Shown here piece after piece: positions 63,868 to 64,000 of a stretch of DNA of 64,000 nt. A model generated the notes under the pieces. That model saw only the letters and a list, made by a program, of their open reading frames with translations. It ran no database searches and was not told where the DNA came from. Every line of letters starts with the position of its first letter. The first letter of the stretch is position 1. The DNA is from Orychophragmus violaceus (taxonomy: Eukaryota; Streptophyta; Magnoliopsida; Brassicales; Brassicaceae), in the NCBI GenBank assembly GCA_030180135.1, contig CM058230.1, positions 23,520,067 through 23,584,066 on the forward strand, given 5' to 3'. The position numbers and the translations under genes are program-made.

Positions 63868-64000
63868 AATCTCTTTTTGATATAGTATTCTGGGTGCAAT
63901 GTTACGTTGTGTGTTGTAGCAAGGAGATGCAATAGATAAATAGTCAGTTTTCCATGGTGGTTTCAATTCGAAATCCGTGAGTATATGAGCAGTTATAGAC
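63868..64000 (-). other. LINE H 5' UTR or upstream sequence
   Basis: Lies upstream of ORF1 in LINE sense. Nothing further can be assigned before the window ends. Confidence 0.4.

Overview
The window is repeat-rich plant DNA, most likely from a Brassicaceae genome and probably pericentromeric. This rests on Athila-type Ty3 elements whose primer-binding site matches the one used by Athila (tRNA-Asp), several Ty1/copia families primed by initiator tRNA-Met (TGGTATCAGAGC), two plant LINEs, a tRNA-derived SINE and a TAA-flanked MITE. Only one ordinary host gene is visible, a membrane-anchored SAM-dependent methyltransferase at 50.9-51.6 kb. The species cannot be fixed from the sequence alone.

Layout: (1) 1-7806, Athila element 1, gutted inside and patched with foreign LTR fragments. 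(2) 7.8-9.0 kb, a decayed copia gag. (3) 9001-16449, young minus-strand copia B (TSD ATATA, 673-bp LTRs). (4) 16.45-23.55 kb, a 5'-truncated minus-strand LINE (F) interrupted by young copia E (16550-21124, TSD GTTTA, 128-bp LTRs). (5) 23643-49813, a nest: decayed copia G (TSD TATAT) holds a 3.4-kb LTR-like insertion J (27505-30906, TSD CCCTC) and pol-less copia D (31036-49321, TSD TCCAT). D's 3' LTR was split by copia C (34257-49016, TSD GGGAT), and C's gag was split by copia A (38550-46265, TSD ACTCT). (6) 49.84-50.04 kb SINE and 50334-50601 MITE. (7) The host gene, then dispersed repeat relics and AT-rich DNA to 53.1 kb. (8) 53.1-64 kb, a minus-strand LINE (H) interrupted by copia LTR I, itself interrupted by pol-less Athila element 2 (55616-62248, TSD TCACA).

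How the parts relate: A, B and C are one copia lineage. A is nearly intact apart from one frameshift. B and C share the same large RT deletion, RNase H deletion and nonsense codon, yet B's LTRs differ at about one site, so B must have moved using proteins supplied in trans. B looks like a mosaic of an A-like backbone and a C-like dead RT-RNase H segment. D and both Athilas are also pol-less.

The most unusual signal is a family of short dyads centred on TCGA|TCGA (forms such as TGTCGATCGACA and TGCATCGATCGTTGCA). They recur in tandem pairs whose centres lie 20-22 bp apart, and in one leader exactly 11 bp apart. They sit upstream of the promoter in LTRs of both Ty1/copia and Ty3/Athila elements, and again at matching internal sites of the Athilas. 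I did not see them in the host-gene region or in E, D, G or the LINEs. This helically phased, cross-superfamily motif is the best candidate for an undescribed system here.
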